Positions 44,048 to 54,163 of a stretch of DNA of 64,000 bases are shown piece by piece. Source of the DNA: Neovahlkampfia damariscottae (Eukaryota; Heterolobosea; Selenaionea; Neovahlkampfiida; Neovahlkampfiidae); NCBI GenBank assembly GCA_016618085.1, contig JABLTG010000049.1:881-64880 (forward strand), read 5' to 3'. The notes under the pieces were generated by a model. It made no database searches. It was not told the origin of the DNA and worked only from the letters and a program-made list of their open reading frames with translations. Within the stretch, counting starts at the first letter, position 1. The number at the start of each line of letters is the position of its first letter. Made by a program: the position numbers and the translations under genes.

Positions 44048-47000
44048 TTACAATTTCAATGAAAATCGTTGAGTTCTGCGATTTACATTTGATTGCTTTC
44101 TTTGTAACTCTAAAATCTTCAAATCTTTATCCTTGATTAAAGTAGTTCTAATTCTAATTTCTTCATCTTTTGTAGCCAATTTTTTTTCAACTTCTTGTTG
44201 TTTTTGATCATACCTTGATAATTGACCTTGAATTTTCTTTAATTTAACTTGAGCTGAGAAATTCTTCTTTTGAGTGACTTTTAATTTTTCTTTCAAATCC
44301 ATTTTATCAGTTGTTGTGTTCTGTAAAATATCAGCCATTTCAACATAATCTTTCTTCATTTCATCAAACTGTTCATTCCATTCTTTCATAAAGGATGTTG
44401 TTTCTTGTCTTTTTCTTTCATTTTCTTCTTGATGTAATTTAGCTTTGATCAATAAATTTTCTTCTTCTCTTTCTTGTTCTTCTGTTTTTCCTGGTGAAAC
44501 TGGATTACTCTTTCCTCTTCCCAAATTGAAATTCCCAAGTATTTTTTTCTTTTTCTCCTTTTCTTTGTCTTCATCTGTTGCATCTGGTCCTAATGAATTT
44601 TTACGTGGAGTGAACAGTTTAAAACCATTGGATGATTTTTTTTCAATTTCTTCATCAGTCCTTGGAGTCAATGAATTCAATTCTTCTTGTGTTTTTTTAT
44701 CAACTTTTTTGACTAAATTTTTCCAACCAAGTTTATTGAGAAGTGATCCTTTTCTCTTTTTTGGTGTATGTGGCTCTGTATCTGATGTTCTTGGTGTAAT
44801 ATCTTCATTGTCACTTCTTGGAGAATCAACTGAAACTGGAACAGGTGATAACTCACCATCAGTTGTTTCAGAATCATTTGATTGTGGTACTCTCAATGAA
44901 TTTGGACTTTTCTTTGGTGTTTCAATACTGGTATTCAAAGTATCATTATTTGGAAGATTTAATGTAGGAACTGGTGATGAAGATGGAGATTCTCTTGGTG
45001 TTATTCCTTGTTTGAATGAATCATCCATATCTAACATATCCCTCAATTGTGATTTTTGATGTTCAATCAATTCATTCGCATCCAATAGATCTTCACGAAT
45101 TTCTTCCATTTTGTAGAACATTTTTTGAAGTTTTTTTTCATACAAAATCATTCTATTTTCATACTCATGTACTTGTTTCACGAATTCATCATTCATTTCT
45201 GTTAATTCTTGTTCGTGTTCTATTTCTAAATTTGTAATTTCTTTTTCTTTTTGTTGAACGAACAATTTAAGATTTGATATTTCTTCTTGGGATTCTTTTG
45301 TCAATTGGGAAAATTCAGTTGTCATTTGTTTCTCTTTTTTTTCTTTTTCATTTGTCAAATCTGATAATTCCATTTTTAGAGTTGAAATAAATTCATTCAA
45401 TTCTTTTTTATCACTTTGTAAGTTTGATATCTTTTCTTTCAATTCTTCATTTTGATTAGATAACTCATCATAATGATCATTTAATTTTTGATGTTTTTCT
45501 GATAAATTAGAATTCTTTTCAAACAAATTTTGTTTTTCAGTTTCTAAATTATTGATTCTACCTTCAGAATTTTTGACATCTGTCTGTAATTGAAATGATT
45601 TTTCTTGAAGTTCTTTTTTTTTTTCATCCAATGAATATACTTTTTCTTCCAATTCTAAAATTTGATTGGAAAGTTGATGAATTTCTGTTGATTTTTTATC
45701 AATTTGTGATTCATATTCTTTGGTTGTCTTGATATGTTGTTCATGAAGACTTTTGATTTCACGTTGAAAATTTGTGATTTGTTGATTCAATTGTTCATTC
45801 AATGTTACTTGTTCTTTTAAAATTGATTCCAAATCAGATTTTTTAACATCCAAATTATTCAAATCATCATTTATTTGATTGAATTTTGTTGATAATGTCA
45901 CAAATTCAATATTCTTTGATTCAATTATTGTTGATTTTTCTTTAATTTCATTCTTTGAAAAACTTAACTCTTCAGATAGTTGAGTTATTTTTTTGGAATT
46001 TTCATCAATTTCACTTTGATTTTTTTCTTCTTTTTGTTGAAGATTTTCGATTTCAAAAGCAGATTGAGTTAATTTTTGTTCTAATTCGAAGTTTTGTTGT
46101 TCCAAGTTATCATTTCTTCCATCTTCTTCTTTTAGTTTTAAATGCAATTCTTTTTTTTCATTTTCCAAATTTTCAATTGATTTTTCATGTTTTTGGATTA
46201 TGGTTGATAGGTATTGAATTTCTTTCTGAAAGTTTTTGTTGCTGTTTTCATGTTTTTGATTTTCAACTTTTAAATCGGATTCTAATGTCATTTTTTCTTG
46301 TAATATTTTCTTGATTTCTGAATTAAATTCATCAGATTCTTTTGAATGACGTGTTATCATCTCTTGATGTTTTTCTTTCAATGATGCAATTTCATTTGTC
46401 AAATCATTGATTTTATTTTCGTTTACTGTAATGGAATTTCTCAAATTTTCAATAGTTTTTTTATCATTTTCAACAGTTGAAGTCGTTTGAGTTTCAAGTT
46501 CTTCTTTATTTTTGTATAATTGAGAAATTGTTTTTTCCAAATTTTTGTTCTTTTCTAAAAGTTGATTTGTTTCAATTTCAAAACTATCTCTTTCTTTTCT
46601 AACATCTTTTGATAACTTTTCAAATTGATTTTTTTCAAATGTTATCTTTTCCAAATTTTCTTCCAATGCACTCAATGAATCTTTCAATGTCATTTCAGAT
46701 ATTAATTTTTCATTCAAATTTTCTTCAATGATTTTTTTTTCAATTTGAAGGTTATCAAATGATTCTAATAATATTTGTTTTTCAGATTTTGTATGACTAA
46801 GTGATGCTGAAATCTCTTCCATTTCCACATTCAAATTTTGTTGAGTGATTTCTAAACTTTTTTTCTCGTTATTTAATTTGATAATTGATTCGTGAAGTTC
46901 TTTCTTTTCTTTAATATTGTTTTCCTCGAATGACTTTTGTTCTTCTTTTAATTTTTCTATTGTCAATTCTGATGATTTAGTCACTTCATTCATTTTGGAA

Positions 47001-49056
47001 ATGGTTTCATTTAATTTGTTGATTTCTTCTTTTAAATTTTGACTTTCAAGATCCAGTTTAGCAATAGAAACAGCAAGCTGATTTTTTTCATTGATCGTTA
47101 AATCCAATGAATTTTGAAGAGTTTTATTCATCTCTTTTAATTGGTCGATTCTTTTTTCCAAATTTATTTTTTCTTCATTTGCAATTGAAATAGAGTTTTC
47201 ACTATTAGCTTCTTTCTCACTCATTGATTCTTTTAGTTCTTTCAATTTCATTTCAATATTAAGAAGTGATTCAGTCAAGGATTTTGATTCATTTTTAGAT
47301 TTTGCCACAGATTCTTCGAGATTTTTTTTATCCTCTTTCAATTGTTCAACTTTTTCATGAAAGTTTGAATTCTCATTCTTGAATGTTGAGTTTTCATGGT
47401 TTAATTGATTCAAATTCATTTCTAATTGAAATTTTTCTTCTTTGATTTGATTGACTGAAGCTTCTAATGATAAATTCTCCTCCTTAATTTGGTTGATCAA
47501 TAGATTTGTCTTTTCTCCATCTTGCTTGGTTTCATTCATTTTTTCAATTATTTCTTGTTTTTCAATGGTCAATTTTTCACAATCTTTTTTACTTGTTTTT
47601 GTTTCTTCTTGTGATGAAAATAATGACTCTTCAAGTTGCTTCTTGTCAAATGTTAATTGAGAAACCATTTCCAATGTCTTTTTTCTTTCTTCTTTCATTC
47701 CTGTGATTTCGTTGGTCATGACAGAGACAGATTTTTCAAGTTCTGATTTTTCATCGTTTAAATCAGAATTTGATGACTCCAGTGAGGATATCTTGTCCTT
47801 CAATGATTCTATTTCAACATCTAATTCTTTTTTAATTTCCAAAAATTCAACATTTTTTGCTTTTGTTTCGTCTAATTTCATTTTTGTTTCTTTCAAATTT
47901 TCATCCAATGTTTTTCTATCTTCCAAATTTTGAATCATCATTTTGGAATAATTTGAATTTTCCATTTTTAAATTTGAATTTTCTTCATTAAGTTTATTTA
48001 TGTTTGTCTCAAAATCGGCCTTTTCTTGGACTAATTCTCCAACTGATTTTGTATACATTGAATTCTCCTTTTTCAGTTCATCTTTTTCAGTAGTTAATTT
48101 TGTAACTTGATTATTCAATGATTCTTCTTTATTTTTATAATTTTCAAGTTCTTTTTGAATTTCAATCATTTCCAATTTCATTTTTTCAATTTCTTCATTT
48201 TTTACATGTTCCAATGATTTATTTATTTCTTCGAGTTCTATAACTTTTGCAGTATCCGTAGATAACGACATAGTCTTTAAATTCAATTCCTCTTCCAGTT
48301 TTTTTACAGTTTGAGTGAGTGTTTCAGAATCTTCTTTTGATTGGATTAAATCATTAATCAATTTCTGATTCTCTTGACGAAGTGTAAACAATTCCATCAA
48401 TGCAGTGGATGAAAGTAAATTTTCTAATTCTTTTTCATGACTTTCCTGTAACTCTTTCATTTGTTTTTGATGTTGATTTTCTAAATCTTGTAACCTTTGT
48501 TCAAACTGTTTGATTTCTGAAATCAATTTATCTACAACTTCTTCAGGTGTTTCAAATTTCAAAAAATTGGAAACTGCTTTCATATACTTATAGGTTAAAA
48601 CAAAATAAACTTACCAGAATATACTCATCTTTCAATAAGTCATGCAAATACTGGTTTAAAGCCATTTTTCTTTTTTCAAGTGTCTCTGGTTTAAAATTAC
48701 CAAATAACAATTTTGGTGGAAGTTTTGCTTCTGTTTTTACTTTTTTCAATAACTACACAACATTGTCAAAAAAAAAAAAAAATTACTTCGACATTTAAGT
48801 CAAGAAAGTCTTTATAACGATGATCTACTGTCCATTCTCTTTCTGAAAATATACATTTAATAACATAGGCCTGAAAAAATTAGTAAAAAGAAATTATCAC
48901 AATGTAATCTTTTCCTTGTGAATCTGTCTTAGAAATATAACTTTCTATTTTGAATTTCAAGTTAGTTTCCAGATGAAAACTCTTTTTTGGTTCTGTTTCA
49001 TCAATAGACAGAGTCTCAATTTCTTCTGTCGTAGGTGTCCTTGGCGTTTTGGACAT
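44048..49056 (-). CDS. PX-domain protein with very long coiled coil
   Basis: Predicted 1638-aa protein; exons 48901-49056, 48787-48870, 48615-48752 and 44048-48586. The first 130 residues form a phosphoinositide-binding PX domain assembled over all four exons (WTVDHRYKDFLDLN, LPPKLLFGNFKPETLEKRK, LNQYLHDLLKDE, VSNFLKF). About 1000 residues of almost uninterrupted heptad coiled coil follow, then a Ser/Pro/Thr-rich disordered region (PRTSDTEPHTPKKRKGS) and a final coiled coil. The layout suggests an endosomal tether or scaffold analogous to EEA1, with PX in place of FYVE; this is inference. CCAATCA lies about 16 bases before the ATG. Strand-swapped open frames inside the coil are shadows of its repetitive codons. 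Confidence 0.82.
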
Positions 49057-49177
49057 GAGGAAAGAAAAATTTGATTGGTGGAAAAAAAACAATCAAAATC
49101 ACATAAGAAAAATAATCAGTATTCATATAGATCCGAAATACCTAAAATTCTAAAATGAGGTCTTTTGAAATTTAAAA

Positions 49178-50872
49178 TCATTCATAACTTTGAGTGTCCA
49201 AAAATCTAGATAAAACATCATTGTCAATCAATTTCTTCGTATCCATTAATATTGAATCAAATAAATTCATTTTTCCATATTTCATTTGACTTAAACAAGC
49301 TTCTTTTTTAGCTGTACTTGTATTCAATCCATATTTTGCACTGTCATCAAAAAAAACTTTAATCATCTCTTTAGCAAATAATTTCCTTTTTGTCCATCCA
49401 AGTGATTTGTATATTTGAACATGTTCATAAAAAATTAAATTTTCTTCAGCTAATTCTGTCTTTAAATAAACCAAATAATTAGTTCTGAGTTTTTGATCTT
49501 TTAATACATCATCTAAAGTCATATTATGTGTAATGAATTTTGGATTCAATTCTACACTTTCATATTGAATTTCATCAAATTTTCCAATAGAAAAATTTTT
49601 GAACTCTCCAATTTTTTTTTCTTCTTCCTGTTTTTTTTGGTCATTAACACCACAATGATCTTCTACATTTTCTAAACAAAGTTCTTCATGAGATAATTTT
49701 GAGATATTGTCCGAATCCAAAATGAAAAAAACACAAGCACCACAATGCTCTGAATTTGTGGTCAATTCTGGTTCAAAATCTTTTGTGACTTGAATAATAT
49801 CCATTTTATTCTTTGAATAATCATTCAAAAGTTTAAATAAATGCTGGTCTTTTCTTGAATAATGTAACATTGGTGAAACCATTTGTTGAGCGAATTTGTT
49901 ATGATTTTCATTTAAAACTTCATGAAACCGCAAACATTCTTTACATTTTAAGTTGTCCATGTGATATATGAATATCTTGAAACCCATATCCAAAATATCG
50001 TTCATTGAAACTTCTCTGGTAGATTTTAAGTGTAACAAAAGCTCCTCTTGTTCATCTACTTGTGAACAGAAATTGTTTTCATCTTGTACGTACATTTCTT
50101 CTTCCTCTTCTTCATCGTCAAACTCCTCTTCTTTGGAGAGAAAAATCTTTTTTGTAATTCTCTTTAGAAAGTTGGTTTTTGGTTTTGGAGACCTAGGTGT
50201 AGTTTGATCTGAACCATCTGAATCTGAACCTCTTTTTTGTTCTTCTATCATTGAATCTGAAGGTGTTACTGGAGTGTTTATTTTTTCGGAATTTTTAGGA
50301 CTCTGTAATTCTTGTTCTTCTGTAGTTTCTTCAATATCTTCTGACTCTTCCACTTGCTCTTCTTCTTCTTCATATTCTATATCCATATCATTGATAATCT
50401 TCGCAAAATTATTTACTAATTCTTCATGTGAAAATCTGTTTATAACAACAGTCTCGTGTATTTCAAACAGACTCGAGTTGCATTTAGAACCAGGTGTAAA
50501 CTCATCTTCGATATGATCTACCACTACATAATCAATTTTGTTGTCAAATTCTTCTCGGAAGCTTCGGAAAATTTGTTGATCTGAACGGCAATAATACAAC
50601 AAAAGAATGTAGCCTTTTTCTTCTAAAACTTGGTATAATTTGTTGAGTTTTTGGTGTACTTTTTGACAAGCAAAACAGTCATAACAGTCCAAGTGAAAGA
50701 TTAAAATTGTGAAACCCATTGAAGTGTATTCATTTATGGACATGGATTTCGTGGTTCGTAAACCGAGCAAAATTTTGTGGTCATAAGCAACTGCTTTTTG
50801 AAAAACAAATCTTCCAATGGCTTGTTTTCTTTTTCTAATGCTGACAGAAAAGCGGTTGTTTTCTGAAGACAT
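49178..50872 (-). CDS. Tandem thioredoxin-like domains fused to an RGS domain
   Basis: Intronless 564-aa protein. The C-terminal region (about 430-558) is a regulator of G-protein signalling domain: LRTNYLVYLKTELAEENLIF, then helices ending in FDSILMDTKKLIDNDVLSRFL. RGS domains speed GTP hydrolysis by heterotrimeric G-alpha. The N-terminal half has two related units (about 50-165 and 285-385). Each starts with a Met-Gly-Phe strand and a cysteine pair (CYDCFACQKVH; CKECLRFHE), then a strand, a DQ-I/L-F helix and a Cys-containing FSHEEL/LSHEEL end. They resemble a thioredoxin/peroxiredoxin-like fold but lack a standard CxxC plus cis-Pro motif. An acidic Ser/Pro linker joins them. CCAATCA lies about 28 bases upstream. 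A redox-linked G-protein regulator is a speculation. Confidence 0.7.
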   Translation of the reverse strand: MSSENNRFSVSIRKRKQAIGRFVFQKAVAYDHKILLGLRTTKSMSINEYTSMGFTILIFHLDCYDCFACQKVHQKLNKLYQVLEEKGYILLLYYCRSDQQIFRSFREEFDNKIDYVVVDHIEDEFTPGSKCNSSLFEIHETVVINRFSHEELVNNFAKIINDMDIEYEEEEEQVEESEDIEETTEEQELQSPKNSEKINTPVTPSDSMIEEQKRGSDSDGSDQTTPRSPKPKTNFLKRITKKIFLSKEEEFDDEEEEEEMYVQDENNFCSQVDEQEELLLHLKSTREVSMNDILDMGFKIFIYHMDNLKCKECLRFHEVLNENHNKFAQQMVSPMLHYSRKDQHLFKLLNDYSKNKMDIIQVTKDFEPELTTNSEHCGACVFFILDSDNISKLSHEELCLENVEDHCGVNDQKKQEEEKKIGEFKNFSIGKFDEIQYESVELNPKFITHNMTLDDVLKDQKLRTNYLVYLKTELAEENLIFYEHVQIYKSLGWTKRKLFAKEMIKVFFDDSAKYGLNTSTAKKEACLSQMKYGKMNLFDSILMDTKKLIDNDVLSRFLDTQSYE

Positions 50873-51037
50873 ACAACCGAAGAAAATAACGATATCTTTT
50901 GATTGGTTAAAACTATAGATGACTAAGAATGTTATTGTAATTTTTTTGATATTTTTTTACTTTTTCTAAATCAATTTAAGCGATTTCTTTTCACTTGATA
51001 TTCCCCAATCACATCTTCGTTCTGTTTCAATCGTTTT
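50873..51037. promoter_or_regulatory. Divergent promoter: RGS gene / coiled-coil gene
   Basis: 165 bases between ATGs. The inverse CCAATCA at 50900-50906 faces the RGS gene, and CCAATCA at 51005-51011 faces the coiled-coil gene. Pyrimidine-rich sequence lies between. Confidence 0.55.
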
Positions 51038-51829
51038 ATGGACAGTTTCAAAAATTATTTAGAGAATCATTTGATAAGTTGTCAAAATAGTAACACAACA
51101 TTTCAAAAAGCAAAAAAAATAGAAAAACAAGTCAAAATTGAGAAGGTATATTTTCCAAATATTTCAACTACGATTTCACAATCTGCAGACAAAATCAATG
51201 ATCTTATAAAATCCAAAGATGCGGAAAATGAACAAAACAAAAAAAAAATTGAATTGGAGCTCAAAAAACTACGAAGAAATTTGAAGATTCTGAAGATGGA
51301 AATTCAGAAAAAAAAAACAAAAAATCCAAAAGTTGCTGTTGAAGAAACTGACGAAAAAAATAATTTTTCAAATGATTTTCAATCATCTAAACATAAAAAT
51401 TTTCAAAAATTTTTCACCACCAAATCAGAAATTCCACTTGAACATCTGTATCAACAAGAAGAAAAAGTTTCAAATTTATCAATCATAACTGAAATAGAAA
51501 AAGATAAATTAATAAAAGAAAAGGAAATGTATGATATTTTAGATCAAAAACAATTCGAAATTCAGCAGAAAATCAACAAATGGAATCAGTTCTATGGTAA
51601 TTCGTCAAATACTTTTAGTATTGAATATAAATCAAATGGAGAAGTTATTTTTCAAATAAAAAATGAAAAAATAGAACACAATGAAATTCCATACCAAACA
51701 ATGATTGAAAAATTAACTAAAAAGCTCGAAAAGGAAAAAAAAGAAATAGAAGAAGAAAAAATTGAACAAAATTATTGTAAATCGAGAAGAATAATTGAAT
51801 TAGAAAAACTATTGAATCAACAACAGTGA
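51038..51829 (+). CDS. Coiled-coil protein of unknown function
   Basis: Intronless 263-aa, lysine/glutamate-rich protein. Three helical stretches have heptad character (about residues 50-100, 155-195 and 220-260), with a short central segment of mixed composition (FSIEYKSNGEVIFQIKNEK) that could be two beta strands. No signal peptide, membrane segment or known domain is seen. It shares a 165-base promoter region with the RGS gene, which may mean co-expression. CCAATCA lies about 27 bases before the ATG. Confidence 0.55.
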   Translation: MDSFKNYLENHLISCQNSNTTFQKAKKIEKQVKIEKVYFPNISTTISQSADKINDLIKSKDAENEQNKKKIELELKKLRRNLKILKMEIQKKKTKNPKVAVEETDEKNNFSNDFQSSKHKNFQKFFTTKSEIPLEHLYQQEEKVSNLSIITEIEKDKLIKEKEMYDILDQKQFEIQQKINKWNQFYGNSSNTFSIEYKSNGEVIFQIKNEKIEHNEIPYQTMIEKLTKKLEKEKKEIEEEKIEQNYCKSRRIIELEKLLNQQQ

Positions 51830-52010
51830 TCTACTCTCCAGATTTGCCTTGCTGAATTAAGTCAATTTACTATTTAGTATTCTACCAATTAAATCGAATT
51901 AGAATAGTTTCAAAAAAAAAATTTCTATCAAATACGATAAAATTAATAAAAATCATTCAAATAATCAGCAAAAAAATGAAGCCATTTCATTGGACCAACC
52001 TATTGTTGTT

Positions 52011-53504
52011 ATGAGTACTTCACCCTTTGATGAAAAAGCACTGTCCATAATCTACGATTTCTTTGAACCAAAGAACGATTTAAAAGATATAAACTCACTA
52101 AATTTAGTTTCAAAAGCATGGAAAAAAGCAGAAGACAACTTTTGGCAAAGTATTTTCAAAAAAAAAAAAATTCCACCACCAAATTACGAAAACTGTTTAT
52201 TCACCTTGAAAGAAATTTATTCAACGATAATATGTGACAAAGCTTTAGTGTTAAAATATCAAAAAAATTATAAAAATTTGTGGACAACAAAATTTGATAA
52301 ATCAGATTGGACGAATGATCAAACAGAATGGAAATTAATCTCTTTGAATGAATTAATTAGAAACTTATTTATAAGTGAGCTTGATCTCATGGAAACGTTT
52401 TTATTCACTTTTCCTTCATTTACCAATGATTACATGGTTTTATTAAAAGTGTTTGAATTTTACAACCCACCTAAAGATGTTGATGTCAATAGAAAACAAC
52501 TTCAATTATTTGTTGTTTCATTAATCAAAAAATGGGTTCATTTAAAATTATTTCCTTATCATTTATCAAAAAAACTTGATAAATTTGCAGAAGTCACCAC
52601 TGATAAAAATTTTTTGAAATTTTTTCAGGACACAATGACTCAAAAGTTAAAAAGACATGAAAATAATTTTCTATTTCCAACTTTTAATGTACCTTCAAAA
52701 AAGAATTATCAAAAATTAATTCAAGATATTTCAGATATTGACTTGAAAGATTTCACAGAACAGTTTACCCTAAGATCATTTGATTCTTATAAATTAATCA
52801 AAAGAGAAGATATTTTAAGATTTACAACTGGTGGAAATACATTATCATATGTTTTTAAAATGAGTGAAGAATCAGATATTATTGGAACTTGGATATGTTC
52901 CGAAATACTCAAAGAATCAAAATTAGCAATGAGACAAAAAAAGTTAAAGTTTTTTATTGAAGCAGCATTTGCATTTTATAAAATGAAAAATTATTCAAAT
53001 GCATTTTCATTTTATCAAGGTGTTTCAAATTCATATATTACAAATTTACCATCAACATTTTTACTTGATAAAAAATTAACACAAATTCTGATTGATCTTG
53101 AAAATGTTTTTGATCCAGATTTTAGATTTCATAAATATAAACAACATTTAAATGCAACAGATCCTCCTTGTATACCATATTTAGGTATTGTTACTGATGA
53201 TTTGATTACAAATTTAGAAGGTTCAGTGAATACTGATTATTTGATTGATTGGAATATGAAAAGGGATGAATGTTTAATTGTGAAGAAATATTTGTTTTAT
53301 CAAGAAGATGAATATGATTATCAAAGAATTCCTATGATTCAAGCTTTTATTTCAAAATCGTTGTATGATGAAAATCTGTTGACTGATAAACAAATGTTCA
53401 AATTGGGAAAAGAAGTAAAAGCTAGTGAAGGTTCACAAAGAAGAAAATCAAACAGCAGTTTGAAGGAAATGTTAAATTTCAGTTATAGTTCAAAAATGAA
53501 ATAA
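52011..53504 (+). CDS. F-box protein with RasGEF (REM + CDC25) domains
   Basis: Intronless 497-aa protein. Residues about 8-50 look like an F-box (LSIIYDFF, NSLNLVSKAWKKAEDNFW). Residues about 80-210 are a Ras exchanger N-terminal (REM) motif (LISLNELIRNLFI, FTFPSFTNDYMVLLKVFEFY). From about 245 there is a CDC25/RasGEF domain (DLKDFTEQFTLRSFDSYKLI, FKMSEESDIIGTWICSEIL, FFIEAAFAFYKMKNYSNAFS, PPCIPYLGIVTDDL). It would load GTP onto a Ras- or Rap-like GTPase and may couple this to ubiquitination. A 12-codon upstream frame (51976-52014) overlaps this ATG. RasGEFs are abundant in amoebae; an F-box fusion is not usual elsewhere. Confidence 0.8.
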   Translation: MSTSPFDEKALSIIYDFFEPKNDLKDINSLNLVSKAWKKAEDNFWQSIFKKKKIPPPNYENCLFTLKEIYSTIICDKALVLKYQKNYKNLWTTKFDKSDWTNDQTEWKLISLNELIRNLFISELDLMETFLFTFPSFTNDYMVLLKVFEFYNPPKDVDVNRKQLQLFVVSLIKKWVHLKLFPYHLSKKLDKFAEVTTDKNFLKFFQDTMTQKLKRHENNFLFPTFNVPSKKNYQKLIQDISDIDLKDFTEQFTLRSFDSYKLIKREDILRFTTGGNTLSYVFKMSEESDIIGTWICSEILKESKLAMRQKKLKFFIEAAFAFYKMKNYSNAFSFYQGVSNSYITNLPSTFLLDKKLTQILIDLENVFDPDFRFHKYKQHLNATDPPCIPYLGIVTDDLITNLEGSVNTDYLIDWNMKRDECLIVKKYLFYQEDEYDYQRIPMIQAFISKSLYDENLLTDKQMFKLGKEVKASEGSQRRKSNSSLKEMLNFSYSSKMK

Positions 53505-53691
53505 AAATTTTAATGTTCAATCTAAAAATAAAATCAATATGATTGGAAGAAGAAACTCATTTTCAAAATGCACATTTGAAGACCAATCATATTCCAATCT
53601 CAACTGAGATTGAACCTTCACTTTCGAAATTGAGAAATTTTGACCAATAAATAGCTCTTCCAATTCTATTCTTTCATCAAAACAAAAACAC

Positions 53692-54153
53692 ATGCCTAGA
53701 AGACAAGAGTATTCCGATGAAACCTCCTTAACATACCCAAAACAAGCAGGAGCATTAAGAAAGAACGATTTCATTTGCATCCAAGAACATCCTTGCAAAA
53801 TCTTAAAAATTGAATCTTCAAAGAATGGAAAACATGGACATGCTAAAGCACATATCCTTGCAGTTGATATTTTCACAGGAAATAAATACGAAGATAGTGC
53901 TCCAACAGGACACAATGTTACCGTTCCAGTTGTTGAAAAAAATGATTATCAAGTAGTTGGAATTTCTGAAGATTACTTAGATTTAATTGACACCAATGGT
54001 GAAGAAGCTGATCAAATTCAAATCCCAGATGAATTCAAAGAACTTTCTGAAAAAGTGAAAAATTCAATGGAAGAAGGAACTTATATCGTGATGGTGTGCG
54101 TTCAATCAGCAATGGGAATTGAAAAAATCATCTCTTATAAAGAAGAAAAATAA
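53692..54153 (+). CDS. eIF5A: Translation factor eIF5A
   Basis: Intronless 153-aa protein with both eIF5A domains. The hypusination loop is complete (SKNGKHGHAKAH; modified lysine about residue 47), as are IQEHPCKILKI and the OB-fold segment with GTYIVMVCVQSAMG. eIF5A binds the ribosomal E site and helps peptide-bond formation at stalling sequences and at termination. The length equals that of other eukaryotic homologues. CCAATCA at 53583-53589 and CCAAT at 53644-53648 lie upstream. The stop is 10 bases from the stop of the convergent seven-TM gene. Confidence 0.97.
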   Translation: MPRRQEYSDETSLTYPKQAGALRKNDFICIQEHPCKILKIESSKNGKHGHAKAHILAVDIFTGNKYEDSAPTGHNVTVPVVEKNDYQVVGISEDYLDLIDTNGEEADQIQIPDEFKELSEKVKNSMEEGTYIVMVCVQSAMGIEKIISYKEEK

Positions 54154-54163
54154 ATTCATTTCT

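Noticed and set aside
44445-45059. Plus-strand Ser/Phe-rich open frame opposite the PX-coiled-coil gene
   Set aside because: Produced by the complement of Glu/Lys/Ser codons in the real gene; composition is not protein-like.
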